Shown here: one piece after another, positions 46,723-56,251 of the stretch
Position numbering within the stretch: position 1 is the first letter of the stretch
Layout of the letters: each line of letters starts with the position of its first letter
NCBI GenBank assembly: GCA_033558025.1
Contig: JAUCEF010000018.1
Location: 1,240,001-1,304,000 of the forward strand
Source of the DNA: Phytophthora sp. 'mugwort'
Lineage: Eukaryota > Oomycota > Peronosporomycetes > Peronosporales > Peronosporaceae
Direction: 5' to 3'
Length of the DNA stretch: 64,000 nucleotides
Made by a program: the position numbers and the translations under genes
Notes under the pieces: generated by a model
What the model saw: the letters and a program-made list of their open reading frames with translations, nothing else
Database searches by the model: none
What the model was told of the DNA's origin: nothing

Positions 46723-49700
46723 CTCCCACTCGACTCGATAGCCTTCGGTGCTTCGATGCCGAGCTTGCTCCGGAGACAGTCGAACTGCGCCGCTGAAATG
46801 GGCTTGGTCATCAGGTCCGCCAGCATGTCTTGCGTCGGACAGTACTCGAGCACCACTTCTCCGTCCTCGACCTTCTCGCGCACGAAGTGGTAGCGAATGT
46901 CGATATGCTTGGTACGCTTGTGAAACTCGGGATTCTTGGCAAGCGCGATGGATCCTTGGTTGTCTTCGTAGATCTTGATCGCCTTGCCCTCTGTGGTTTC
47001 GCCTATCTCGCACAGAAACGCCTTGAGCCACACAGCCTCCTGTGTTGCCTCCGATAGCGCCATGTACTCGGCTTCCGTCGACGATAGTGCCACCGTCCTC
47101 TGCTTCTTGCTGCGCCAGCTCACGCATCCACCGCTCATTATGAACGCGTATCCGCTCGTGCTGCGGCGCGACTCCACATCACCCGCCCAGTCCGCATCCG
47201 AGTAGCCGCAGACGCCGTCTTGGTCCTTGGTGCGAAACTCGATGCCGTACGTCGCCGTGCCTTGGATGTAGCGGAGGACGCGCTTGAGTGCTTGCCAGTG
47301 CGTGGGGCATGGGTCTGCAGCGAACTGACTCAGTGTGCCCACTGCCGCAGCCAGATCCGGTCGGGTGCCCACCATCAAGTACATGAGGCAGCCCACGGCG
47401 TTCCGGTAAGGCACGCCTGCCATGGTGTCATCATGCTTGCACCCGCCGTCGCACATAGCCTTGGTCAGCTTGAGTCCGGGGTCCTGCGGCGTTTTCACGG
47501 GCTTGCTGTTCTCCATGCTGAACTTGCTCAGGATGCTCCGCGCGAACTTGGTCTGCCGCATCGTCACCTCACCAGCCTTGATGTCTTGCTTGATCTCCAT
47601 TCCGAGAAAGTAGCTCAGCTCGCCTAGGTCCGTCATCTCGAACCGCTTGCTTAGTGCTCTCTTGGTCGCCTTGAGCATGTCGTCATCACTGCTCGCAATC
47701 ACCAGGTCGTCCACGTACAGCACCACGAGCACCATGCTGTCGCCGTTGCGCTTGACGTAGACGCAGTGGTCGGTCTCGCACTTGTCGAAGTCCAGCTTGA
47801 GCATGAAGTCGTCGATGGTATGGTTCCACATGCGCGGCGACTGCTTGAGACCGTAGAGCGCGCGCTTGAGCTTGCACACATGATCCGGGCGTCCTTCGCT
47901 TATGTATCCGTCGGGCTGCTGCATGTAGATGTCTTCATCCAGGACGCCGTTAAGAAAGGCTGTCTTAACGTCCATCTGGTGCAGCTTGAGCCCGTACTTG
48001 GCAGCCATCGCTAGCACGATTCGGATGGACGTGAACTTGGCCACGGGCGCGAAGGTCTCGTCGTAGTCGATGCCGTGCTTCTGCGAAAAACCCTTAGCCA
48101 CCAGGCGCGCCTTGTATCGTTCGATCTCGCCGGCTTGGTTCTCCTTCACGCGAAAGACCCATCGACAGCCGATGGCCTTGCGTCCCTTGGGCAGCGGTAC
48201 CACGTCCCATGTGTCGTTCTTGCGCAGCGAGTCGTACTCCGAGTCGCAGGCCTCCTTCCATTTGCGTGCGTCGCTGGATTCCATCGCCGACTTGAACGTG
48301 GTCGGCATTTCTCCCACTGAATCCACGACGTACGCCGCCTCGAAGCTCTTGTCGTTGTCTCGAGCCATGGCAGACATCTCATCCAGGCCTTGGCGTCGAT
48401 TCTCTGACGCGTATCGCTTGGCACTCGGGGTCTCCACCGCTTCCTCCAGCGACTGTGTCCGCGGGTGTCTCTTGCTGCCGGGCAAGAATTCATCATCCCG
48501 CGCAGTCTCTTCATCTTCGTCGTCCGATGCCGACTGTTCATCTTTGTCCGTGGTGCCTTCTTCCGCATCTTGAAGGTCCACCAGCGCCTCCTTGGGTTTG
48601 TAGTCGCGTCTTCCACCGTCGAAGACGTCTTCCATGAACTGTGCATCGCGGCTCACCAGCACGCGACCACTCTCGATCTCCTCGAACCGATACGCTTTCT
48701 CGTGGTCCGAGTACCCCAGGAACCTGCATCGCACCGATCGCGCATCCAGCTTGGTTCGCTTCTCTTTCGCCACATGCACGTAGGCGTGGCAACCGAAGAC
48801 TTTGAGGTTGGCCAGCAATGGTTTCTTGGCAGTCCACAGCTCGTACGGAGACTTATCGTTGTCAAGCGCATGTGTCGGACAGCGGTTGCGCAGGAACATA
48901 GCCGTCATGACTGCTTCGCCCCAGTATGCCTTGGACAGACTCGCGTGCTCCAGCATGCACCGCGCGCATTCAACTAGCGTCCGGTTCATGCGCTCCGCGA
49001 TTCCGTTGAGCTGCGGCGTGTATGGCGGCGTGAACTTCTGCACGATGCCGCGCTTGCTGCAAAACTTGGCCATTTTGTCGGATTTGTACTCACCACCGTT
49101 GTCACTGCGAAGCTCCTTGACGCGCTTGCCGGTCTGTGTCTCCGCAAACGCCACAAAGTGCGCGAACTTGTCGGCCACCTCCCACTTGTTCTTTACCAGG
49201 TACACCACGCAGTAGCGCGACTTGTCGTCGATAAAGGTGACGAAGTAGCGCTTGCCGCCAAACGTCGGCGTGCGCATGGGCCCGCATACGTCACTGTGCA
49301 CTACCTCCAGTAGTTCATTGGCACGCTTGGGCGATGTCGATTCGAAACTCAATCGCGTCTGCTTGCCGAGCGCGCATCCGTCGCACGTCTCCCACTTGCT
49401 CGCGGACCCGAGGTCAATGCCGACGCTGAGCTTCTTCTTGACGATGGCGTCGAGCCCAGCGTGACCGATGTGGCCTAGTCGAAGGTGCCAGAGGTACGAC
49501 TTGGTGTCCCCTTGGCTCCCGTTCGGACTCGCCGAATTCGCTTCGTCCAGGCGCACGGGCGTCATGCACAGCTTGAACAGCTTGCCGTCACGCGCACCTA
49601 TCGTGCACTTCATCCCCTTCAGCGCGATGAAGCATCCGTCGCTGTCGAAGGTCACTGACCCGACGTCCTTGGTGAAGCGCCCGATCGAGAAGAGGTTGCG

Positions 49701-50810
49701 CGTTAGCTTGGGAATGTGCCACACGTTCGTGAGCACACCCTTCTTGATACCACGAGGCGTCTTCATCTCCATCACAATGTCGCCGCTGCCGATCGCTTGA
49801 ACCACACCGTCGTCTGCGAGACGCACGTCGACCGGAGTGAAAGCCTTGTAGTTTCTCATGAACTTCTTGGAGTGCGCCATGTGCTGCGTCGCACCCGAGT
49901 CGACCAGCCATGTGCCACTCGCCGACGCTGCCATGGCCGCATCGCCATCGCCGTCGACGAAGAAGAGATAGTCGCCAGAGTCGTCCTCAAGCGCGACGTT
50001 GGCACGCTGCGAGCGCTGCCGTTCCGTGTTGTCATGGATCCGCGAAGGACACTCCGCGATCCAATGTCCATGCTTGCCGCAGTTGTGGCACGCACCGTTC
50101 TTCTTCGACGGTCGGCCCTTATGCTTGTTGTCCCTCATCATGAACGCCTGGCCAGGCGCGGCGCCATCTCCATCGCCACCCTGCTCCTTGCGCTTCATGT
50201 CTTCATGTAGCAGCCGAGACGTCACCAGCTCCCACGTCAGCGTGTCGGATCTTGACTCCAACGCCGTGATCAGGAACTGATACGACTCGCTCAGGCTCCC
50301 GAGAAGCGTGATCACCAAGTCGTCCTCGCTGACCGGAGCGCCGACCGCGTCGAGCTGTTCCGCCAGAGTCTTGAGCTTGTTGATGTGTTGAAGCACATCA
50401 TCACCTTCCTCCATCATGAGCGTGAAGAAACGCCGACGAAGAAAGAGCTTGTTGGCCAAACTCTTCTTCTCGAAGTGTCCTTCCAGTCTTGACCATGCAT
50501 CATGCGCGCCACTCGCCGAGCGAACCAGCGGCAGCTGCGAATCCTCCATCGCGAGACAGATCATCGCCAGCGCCTTGCGCGACTTCTTCCGAAAGAGCGC
50601 TTGATCCGCCGCAGTCTGGCAGTGCTCCAGCTTCACTTCCCCACTTGTCGCTTCCCACAGTTCGCGCTCCTCGAGCACCATCTGCATCTTGAACTTCCAC
50701 GTGTGGAAGTTAGCTCCGTCGAACTTGTTGATGCGGAAGGCAGAAGGCGGCGTGGCGTCCATGGCGAAGGCGTAGTCGGGGTCTTCAGAGAAGGCGGGGC
50801 TTGGGCTCAT
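46680..50810 (-). CDS. Ty1/copia Gag-Pol polyprotein, family B2, intact
   Basis: 1376 residues in one frame from the ATG inside the primer site (50810); an upstream TTG in frame is not needed. Order: Gag (about 1-235), CCHC knuckle CHNCGKHGHWIAEC (241-254), protease DSGATQH (Asp304), GAG-pre-integrase HHCC domain, integrase with Asp507 (SDVCGPM), Asp570 (SDNGGEY) and Glu606 (NGIAERMNRT), a DD35E spacing. An acidic linker with basic patches (GSKRHPR) follows, then RT with YVDD at 1032-1035 and RNase H with DADWAGD (Asp1205) and EDNQGS. The polyprotein packages and copies the element RNA in virus-like particles and integrates the cDNA. The C-terminal 13 residues and stop lie in the 3' LTR. No frameshift or stop separates Gag from Pol, so Gag excess must come from processing or another mechanism. 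Confidence 0.96.
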   Translation of the reverse strand: MSPSPAFSEDPDYAFAMDATPPSAFRINKFDGANFHTWKFKMQMVLEERELWEATSGEVKLEHCQTAADQALFRKKSRKALAMICLAMEDSQLPLVRSASGAHDAWSRLEGHFEKKSLANKLFLRRRFFTLMMEEGDDVLQHINKLKTLAEQLDAVGAPVSEDDLVITLLGSLSESYQFLITALESRSDTLTWELVTSRLLHEDMKRKEQGGDGDGAAPGQAFMMRDNKHKGRPSKKNGACHNCGKHGHWIAECPSRIHDNTERQRSQRANVALEDDSGDYLFFVDGDGDAAMAASASGTWLVDSGATQHMAHSKKFMRNYKAFTPVDVRLADDGVVQAIGSGDIVMEMKTPRGIKKGVLTNVWHIPKLTRNLFSIGRFTKDVGSVTFDSDGCFIALKGMKCTIGARDGKLFKLCMTPVRLDEANSASPNGSQGDTKSYLWHLRLGHIGHAGLDAIVKKKLSVGIDLGSASKWETCDGCALGKQTRLSFESTSPKRANELLEVVHSDVCGPMRTPTFGGKRYFVTFIDDKSRYCVVYLVKNKWEVADKFAHFVAFAETQTGKRVKELRSDNGGEYKSDKMAKFCSKRGIVQKFTPPYTPQLNGIAERMNRTLVECARCMLEHASLSKAYWGEAVMTAMFLRNRCPTHALDNDKSPYELWTAKKPLLANLKVFGCHAYVHVAKEKRTKLDARSVRCRFLGYSDHEKAYRFEEIESGRVLVSRDAQFMEDVFDGGRRDYKPKEALVDLQDAEEGTTDKDEQSASDDEDEETARDDEFLPGSKRHPRTQSLEEAVETPSAKRYASENRRQGLDEMSAMARDNDKSFEAAYVVDSVGEMPTTFKSAMESSDARKWKEACDSEYDSLRKNDTWDVVPLPKGRKAIGCRWVFRVKENQAGEIERYKARLVAKGFSQKHGIDYDETFAPVAKFTSIRIVLAMAAKYGLKLHQMDVKTAFLNGVLDEDIYMQQPDGYISEGRPDHVCKLKRALYGLKQSPRMWNHTIDDFMLKLDFDKCETDHCVYVKRNGDSMVLVVLYVDDLVIASSDDDMLKATKRALSKRFEMTDLGELSYFLGMEIKQDIKAGEVTMRQTKFARSILSKFSMENSKPVKTPQDPGLKLTKAMCDGGCKHDDTMAGVPYRNAVGCLMYLMVGTRPDLAAAVGTLSQFAADPCPTHWQALKRVLRYIQGTATYGIEFRTKDQDGVCGYSDADWAGDVESRRSTSGYAFIMSGGCVSWRSKKQRTVALSSTEAEYMALSEATQEAVWLKAFLCEIGETTEGKAIKIYEDNQGSIALAKNPEFHKRTKHIDIRYHFVREKVEDGEVVLEYCPTQDMLADLMTKPISAAQFDCLRSKLGIEAPKAIESSGSVVKETPRAAAVYR
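46723..46731 (-). promoter_or_regulatory. Polypurine tract of the B2 element
   Basis: GAGTGGGAG on the minus strand, immediately before the 3' LTR. It is the expected primer for plus-strand DNA synthesis. It lies inside the pol frame (codons for S-G-S region), since pol continues into the LTR. Confidence 0.7.
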
Positions 50811-50814
50811 AACC
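50799..50814 (-). promoter_or_regulatory. Primer binding site, half-tRNA type, containing the Gag ATG (B2)
   Basis: GGTTATGAGCCCAAGC on the minus strand directly after the 5' LTR. The first 12 bases are complementary to GGGCUCAUAACC, the anticodon stem-loop of eukaryotic initiator tRNA-Met, not to a tRNA 3' end. The ATG that pairs with the CAU anticodon is the Gag start codon. The same 16 bases occur at the start of every A and B internal region in the window. Confidence 0.8.
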
Positions 50815-51127
50815 AAAAGGCTTGGTCACTTGATGGCAAAATGCAAAGTGATTGATTTAGGTCCTTAGTTCGCAAACTCCTTGCTACCTCTAAGCCTACA
50901 GTTCTACCTACTGGGTACACTCTACTGGATTCTCTACTGGATACTGAGTTACTTCAGCCAATCGCAGAGCGCCACGTCGATGCCCATCTTGTACCCACAA
51001 TCTTGTACCCACGTGCATCGTAATCATCGTCCCGTAATCGCCGGAGTGATTGAGGTGCCACTGAGTGAAGGTCATACCGGTATCCTACCGGTATACAGCA
51101 GCTGCTCGAGGCGTCTCCTTGACAACA
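50815..51127 (-). repeat. 5' LTR of the intact B2 element, 313 bp
   Basis: Identical by eye to 46410-46722. The initiator-like site TCACTTTGCATTTTGCC is at 50835-50851 on the minus strand. Followed on the right by GGCAT and B1 coding sequence. Confidence 0.95.
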
Positions 51128-53628
51128 GGCATTTCTCCCACTGAATTCACGACGTATGCAGCTTCGAAGTCTTGACTTTCTTGAGCCGCAGCCGACATCT
51201 CGTCCAGAGTCAGGTGTCGACTCTGCCGCTTGGCACTTGGAACTTCCACAGCTTCTTCCAGCGACTGCGTCCGCGGGTGTCGCTTGCTGCCTGGTTCAAA
51301 ACCTTCGTCCCGCGCTGCTTCTTCGTCTTCTTCTTCTTTGTCGTCTTCATCCGACTGCAACGAATCTTGATCCGTCGTCTCTTCATCTTGAATGACCACC
51401 ACCTCCCTCTGATGGTAGTCACGTCTCCCACTGTCGAAGACGTCTTCCATGAACTGCGCGTCGCGGCTCACCAGCACGCGACCGCTCTTGGTCTCTTCGA
51501 AACGGTACGCTTTCTCATGCTCCGAGTATCCCAGGAACCGACAGCGCACCGACCGAGCGTCAAACTTGGTGCGCTTCTCCTTCGGCACGTGCACGTACGC
51601 GTGGCAACCGAACACCTTGAGGTTCGCTAGCAGCGGTTTCTTGCCTGTCCAAACCTGGTGCGGTGACTTGTCGTGGTTGATGGCACGCGTCGGACACCGA
51701 TTACGGAGGAACGTAGCTGTCACGACAGCTTCACCCCAATACGTCTTGGGCAATCCAGCATGTTCCAGCATGCAGCGCGCACACTCCACCAACGTCCGGT
51801 TCATGCGCTCGGCGACTCCGTTCAGCTGAGGCGTGTATGGCGGCGTGAACTTCTGCATGATACCACGGTCCGCACAGAACTTGGCCATCTCACCCGAAGT
51901 GTACTCGCCGCCGTTGTCGCTCCGCAGCATTTTCACGCGCTTGCCAGTCTGGGTCTCAGCTAACGCGACGAATTGCGCGAACTTGTCGGCCACCTCGGAC
52001 TTGTTGCGCAGCAAGTACACCACACAGAAGTGCGACTTGTCATCGATAAACGTGACAAAATAGCGCTTGCCTCCAAAGGTCGGCGTCTGCATGGGACCGC
52101 ATACATCACTGTGTACGACTTCTAGCACTTGTTTGGCACGGTTTGGCGACGTCTTCATGTAGCTTACTCGCGTTTGCTTGCCGAGTGAGCATCCGTCGCA
52201 TAACTCCCACTGCTTCACCGACGCCATATCGATACCAACACCGTAGCCCTTCTTGACGATGGCGTCTAGACCGCCATGGCCGATGTGACCAAGTCGAAGG
52301 TGCCAGAGGTACGACGTGGTGTCCCCTTGGCGATCCTTCGAACTTGCCGCATTGGCCTCGTCAGGCATCATCGGAGTCATGCACAGCTTGAACAGCCCTT
52401 TGCCCTCACGAGCGCCGAGCTTCCACTTGAGACTCTTCGTTTCAGCGAAGCACCCGTCGCTCTCGAAGATAACTGGCCCGACGTCCTTAGTGAACCGACC
52501 AACCGAAAACAGGTTGCGCGACAGCTTCGGAATGTGCCACACGTTCGTGAGTACACCCTTCTTCATGCCGCGCGGGGTCTTCATCGACATCACAATGTCG
52601 CCGGTCCCCACAGCCTGAACCACACCGTCGTCCGCGAGATGCACGTCCACCGGAGAGATCTTCTTGTAGTTCTTCATGTACTCCTTCGAGTACGTCATGT
52701 GCTGCGTCGCACCCGAGTCGACCAGCCACACTCCATTCGACTTGGAGGCACCCGTGTTACCACCAACCGAGAAGAGGAAGTCGCCAGAGTCATCTTCACT
52801 CTGCGCGACATTCGCTCGTTGCGGCCTCTGCCGCTCCGCGTTCTCGCGGATTCGCACCGGACACTTAGCGATCCAATGTCCGTGCTCGCCACAGTAGTGA
52901 CAGGCACTAGTCTTCTGCGCCTGCCGACCCTTGCGCTTGTTGTCGCTTGTCATGAACGCTTGACCTTGACCGTGCGCGGTGCCGTCCGTACCGCCACCTT
53001 GTTCCTTGCGCTTCATGTCCTCATGCAGCAGCCGAGACGTCACGAGTTCCCACGACAGTGAGTCGGCTCTCGACTCCAACGCCGTGATCAGGAACTGGTA
53101 CGACTCGCTCAGACTTCCCAAAAGCGTGATCACCAAGTCGTCCTCGCTGACCGGAGCGCCCACTGCGTCGAGCTGCTCCGCCAGCGTCTTGATCTTGTTG
53201 ATGTGCTCCAGCACATCATCACCTTCGTCCATCATCGTCGTGAAGAAACGCCGACGAAGAAAGAGCTTGTTGGCCAAACTCTTCTTCTCGAAGTGTCCTT
53301 CCAGTCTTGACCATGCATCATGCGCGCCACTCGCCGAGCGAACCAGCGGCAGCTGCGAATCCTCCATCGCGAGACAGATCATCGCCAGCGCCTTGCGCGA
53401 CTTCTTCCGAAAGAGCGCTTGATCCGCCGCAGTCTGGCAGTGCTCCAGCTTCACTTCCCCATTTGTCACTTCCCACAGTTCGCGCTCCTCGAGCACCATC
53501 TGCATCTTGAACTTCCACGTGTGGAAGTTAGTTCCGTCGAACTTGTTAATGCGGGCGGTAGTCGAAGTGGCGTCCATGGCGAAGGCGTAGTCGGGGTCTT
53601 GGTCAGGGAAGACGGGGCTTGGGCTCAT
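51128..53628 (-). pseudogene. Middle B1 copy, 5' part (gag, protease, integrase, linker)
   Basis: From the primer-site ATG (53628): Gag, CCHC (CHYCGEHGHWIAKC), protease DSGATQH, GAG-pre-integrase, integrase with SDVCGPM, SDNGGEY and NGVAERMNRT, and the acidic linker to NSVGEMP, where the B2 element entered at GGCAT. The frame then reads into the B2 LTR and ends VVKETPRAAAVYR. It would be a full B1 Gag-Pol with 44781-46409 if B2 were absent. The integrase catalytic residues are all present, unlike the copy at 13643. Confidence 0.92.
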
Positions 53629-53632
53629 AACC

Positions 53633-53986
53633 AAAAGGCTTGGTCACTTGATGGCAAAATGCAAAGTGATTGATTTAGGTCCTTAGTTCGCAAACTCCTT
53701 GCTACCTCTAAGCCTACAGTTCTACCTACTGGGTACACTCTACTGGATTCTCTACTGGATACTGAGTTACTTCAGCCAATCAGGGAGTGCCACGTAGAGC
53801 CCATCATGTACCCACAATCTTGTACCCACCCATGGCGTAATCGTCCGTGGCGTAAACACCGTCCCATAAACACCGTGACGTAATCTTCGTCTCGTAATCA
53901 CAGGATGATTGCGATGCCACTGAGTGAAGGTCATACCGGTATCCTACCGGTATACAGCAGCTGGTCGAGACGTCTCCTTGACAACA
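53633..53986 (-). repeat. 5' LTR of the middle B1 element, 354 bp
   Basis: Long-type LTR between the primer site on its left and ACGAC on its right. Confidence 0.94.
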
Positions 53987-55893
53987 ACGACAGCTTCACC
54001 CCAATACGTCTTGGGCAATCCAGCATGTTCCAGCATGCAACGCGCACACTCCACCAACGTCCGGTTCATGCGCTCGGCGACTCCGTTCAGCTGAGGCGTG
54101 TATGGCGGCGTGAACTTCTGCATGATACCACGGTCCGCACAGAACTTGGCCATCTCACCCGAAGTGTACTCGCCGCCGTTGTCGCTCCGCAGCATTTTCA
54201 CGCGCTTGCCAGTCTGGGTCTCAGCTAACGCGACGAATTGCGCGAACTTGTCGGCCACCTCGGACTTGTTGCGCAGCAAGTACACCACACAGAAGTGCGA
54301 CTTGTCATCGATAAACGTGACAAAATAGCGCTTGCCTCCAAAGGTCGGCGTCTGCATGGGACCGCATACATCACTGTGTACGACTTCTAGCACTTGCTTG
54401 GCACGGTTTGGCGACGTCTTCATGTAGCTTACTCGCGTTTGCTTGCCGAGTGAGCATCCGTCGCATAACTCCCACTGCTTCACCGACGCCATATCGATAC
54501 CAACACCGTAGCCCTTCTTGACGATGGCGTCTAGACCGCCATGGCCGATGTGACCAAGTCGAAGGTGCCAGAGGTACGACGTGGTGTCCCCTTGGCGATC
54601 CTTCGAACTTGCCGCATTGGCCTCGTCAGGCATCATCGGAGTCATGCACAGCTTGAACAGTCCTTTGCCCTCACGAGCGCCGAGCTTCCACTTGAGACTC
54701 TTCGTTTCAGCGAAGCACCCGTCGCTCTCGAAGATAACTGGCCCGACGTCCTTAGTGAACCGACCAACCGAAAACAGGTTACGCGACAGCTTCGGAATGT
54801 GCCACACGTTCGTGAGTACACCCTTCTTCATGCCGCGCGGGGTCTTCATCGACATCACAATGTCGCCGGTCCCCACAGCCTGAACCACACCGTCGTCCGC
54901 GAGATGCACGTCCACCGGAGAGATCTTCTTGTAGTTCTTCATGTACTCCTTCGAGTACGTCATGTGCTGCGTCGCACCCGAGTCGACCAGCCACACTCCA
55001 TTCGACTTGGAGGCACCCGTGTTACCACCAACCGAGAAGAGGAAGTCGCCAGAGTCATCTTCACTCTGCGCGACATTCGCTCGTTGCGGCCTCTGCCGCT
55101 CCGCGTTCTCGCGGATTCGCACCGGACACTTGGCGATCCAATGTCCGTGCTCGCCACAGTAGTGACAGGCACTAGTCTTCTGCGCCTGCCGACCCTTGCG
55201 CTTGTTGTCGCTTGTCATGAACGCTTGACCTTGACCGTGCGCGGTGCCGTCCGTACCGCCACCTTGTTCCTTGCGCTTCATGTCCTCATGCAGCAGCCGA
55301 GACGTCACGAGTTCCCACGACAGTGAGTCGGCTCTCGACTCCAACGCCGTGATCAGGAACTGGTACGACTCGCTCAGACTTCCCAAAAGCGTGATCACCA
55401 AGTCGTCCTCGCTGACCGGAGCGCCCACTGCGTCGAGCTGCTCCGCCAGCGTCTTGATCTTGTTGATGTGCTCCAGCACATCATCACCTTCGTCCATCAT
55501 GAGCGTGAAGAAACGCCGACGAAGAAAGAGCTTGTTGGCCAAACTCTTCTTCTCGAAGTGTCCTTCCAGTCTTGACCATGCATCATGCGCGCCACTCGCC
55601 GAGCGAACTAGCGGCAGCTGCGAATCCTCCATCGCGAGACAGATGATCGCCAGCGCCTTGCGCGACTTCTTCCGAAAGAGCGCTTGATCCGCCGCAGTCT
55701 GGCAGTGCTCCAGCTTCACTTCCCCATTTGTCACTTCCCACAGTTCGCGCTCCTCGAGCACCATCTGCATCTTGAACTTCCACGTGTGGAAGTTAGTTCC
55801 GTCGAACTTGTTAATGCGGGCGGTAGTCGAAGTGGCGTCCATGGCGAAGGCGTAGTCGGGGTCTTGGTCAGGGAAGACGGGGCTTGGGCTCAT
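53987..55893 (-). pseudogene. Outer B1 copy, 5' part (gag, protease, integrase core)
   Basis: From the primer-site ATG (55893) through Gag, CCHC, protease, GAG-pre-integrase and the integrase core (SDNGGEY, NGVAERMNRT) to GEAVV, where the middle B1 copy entered at ACGAC. The frame then continues into the inserted LTR and ends VVKETSRPAAVYR. The 3' part is 42247-44469. Confidence 0.92.
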
Positions 55894-55897
55894 AACC

Positions 55898-56251
55898 AAA
55901 AGGCTTGGTCACTTGATGGCAAAATGCAAAGTGATTGATTTAGGTCCTTAGTTCGCAAACTCCTTGCTACCTCTAAGCCTACAGTTCTACCTACTGGGTA
56001 CACTCTACTGGATTCTCTACTGGATACTGAGTTACTTCAGCCAATCAGGGAGTGCCACGTAGAGCCCATCATGTACCCACAATCTTGTACCCACCCATGG
56101 CGTAATCGTCCGTGGCGTAAACACCGTCCCATAAACACCGTGACGTAATCTTCGTCTCGTAATCACAGGATGATTGCGATGCCACTGAGTGAAGGTCATA
56201 CCGGTATCCTACCGGTATACAGCAGCTGGTCGAGACGTCTCCTTGACAACA
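55898..56251 (-). repeat. Family B1 LTR, 354 bp, 5' LTR of the outer B1 copy
   Basis: Primer site on the left, ACGAC on the right. The ACGAC here belongs to the duplicated block; the expected flank of the outer copy would be GACAC, matching 41931-41935. Confidence 0.92.

Larger units (their letters stand above)
46410..51127 (-). mobile_element. Intact family B2 retrotransposon, target duplication GGCAT
   Basis: 4718 bp: two 313-bp LTRs that are identical by eye, a primer site, one open Gag-Pol frame and a polypurine tract. GGCAT (46405-46409 and 51128-51132) is duplicated at the ends, in the middle B1 copy. Identical LTRs plus an intact frame indicate a very recent insertion and a plausible autonomous copy. 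Confidence 0.96.
44470..53986 (-). mobile_element. Family B1 element with target duplication ACGAC, itself split by B2
   Basis: LTRs at 44470-44823 and 53633-53986 flank a B1 coding region split by the B2 element 46410-51127. Without B2 and its duplication it is 4794 bp. ACGAC flanks it on both sides. Both coding halves are open and meet in frame. Confidence 0.94.

Noticed and set aside
50799..50814. Primer site for a tRNA 3' end
   Set aside because: The sequence does not start TGG and its complement reads as an anticodon arm with CAU, so a half-tRNA primer fits better.
52276..53061. Antisense frame of 261 codons opposite B1 gag-protease, present in every B1 copy
   Set aside because: Shadow of the sense frame; its conservation follows from that of Gag and protease.
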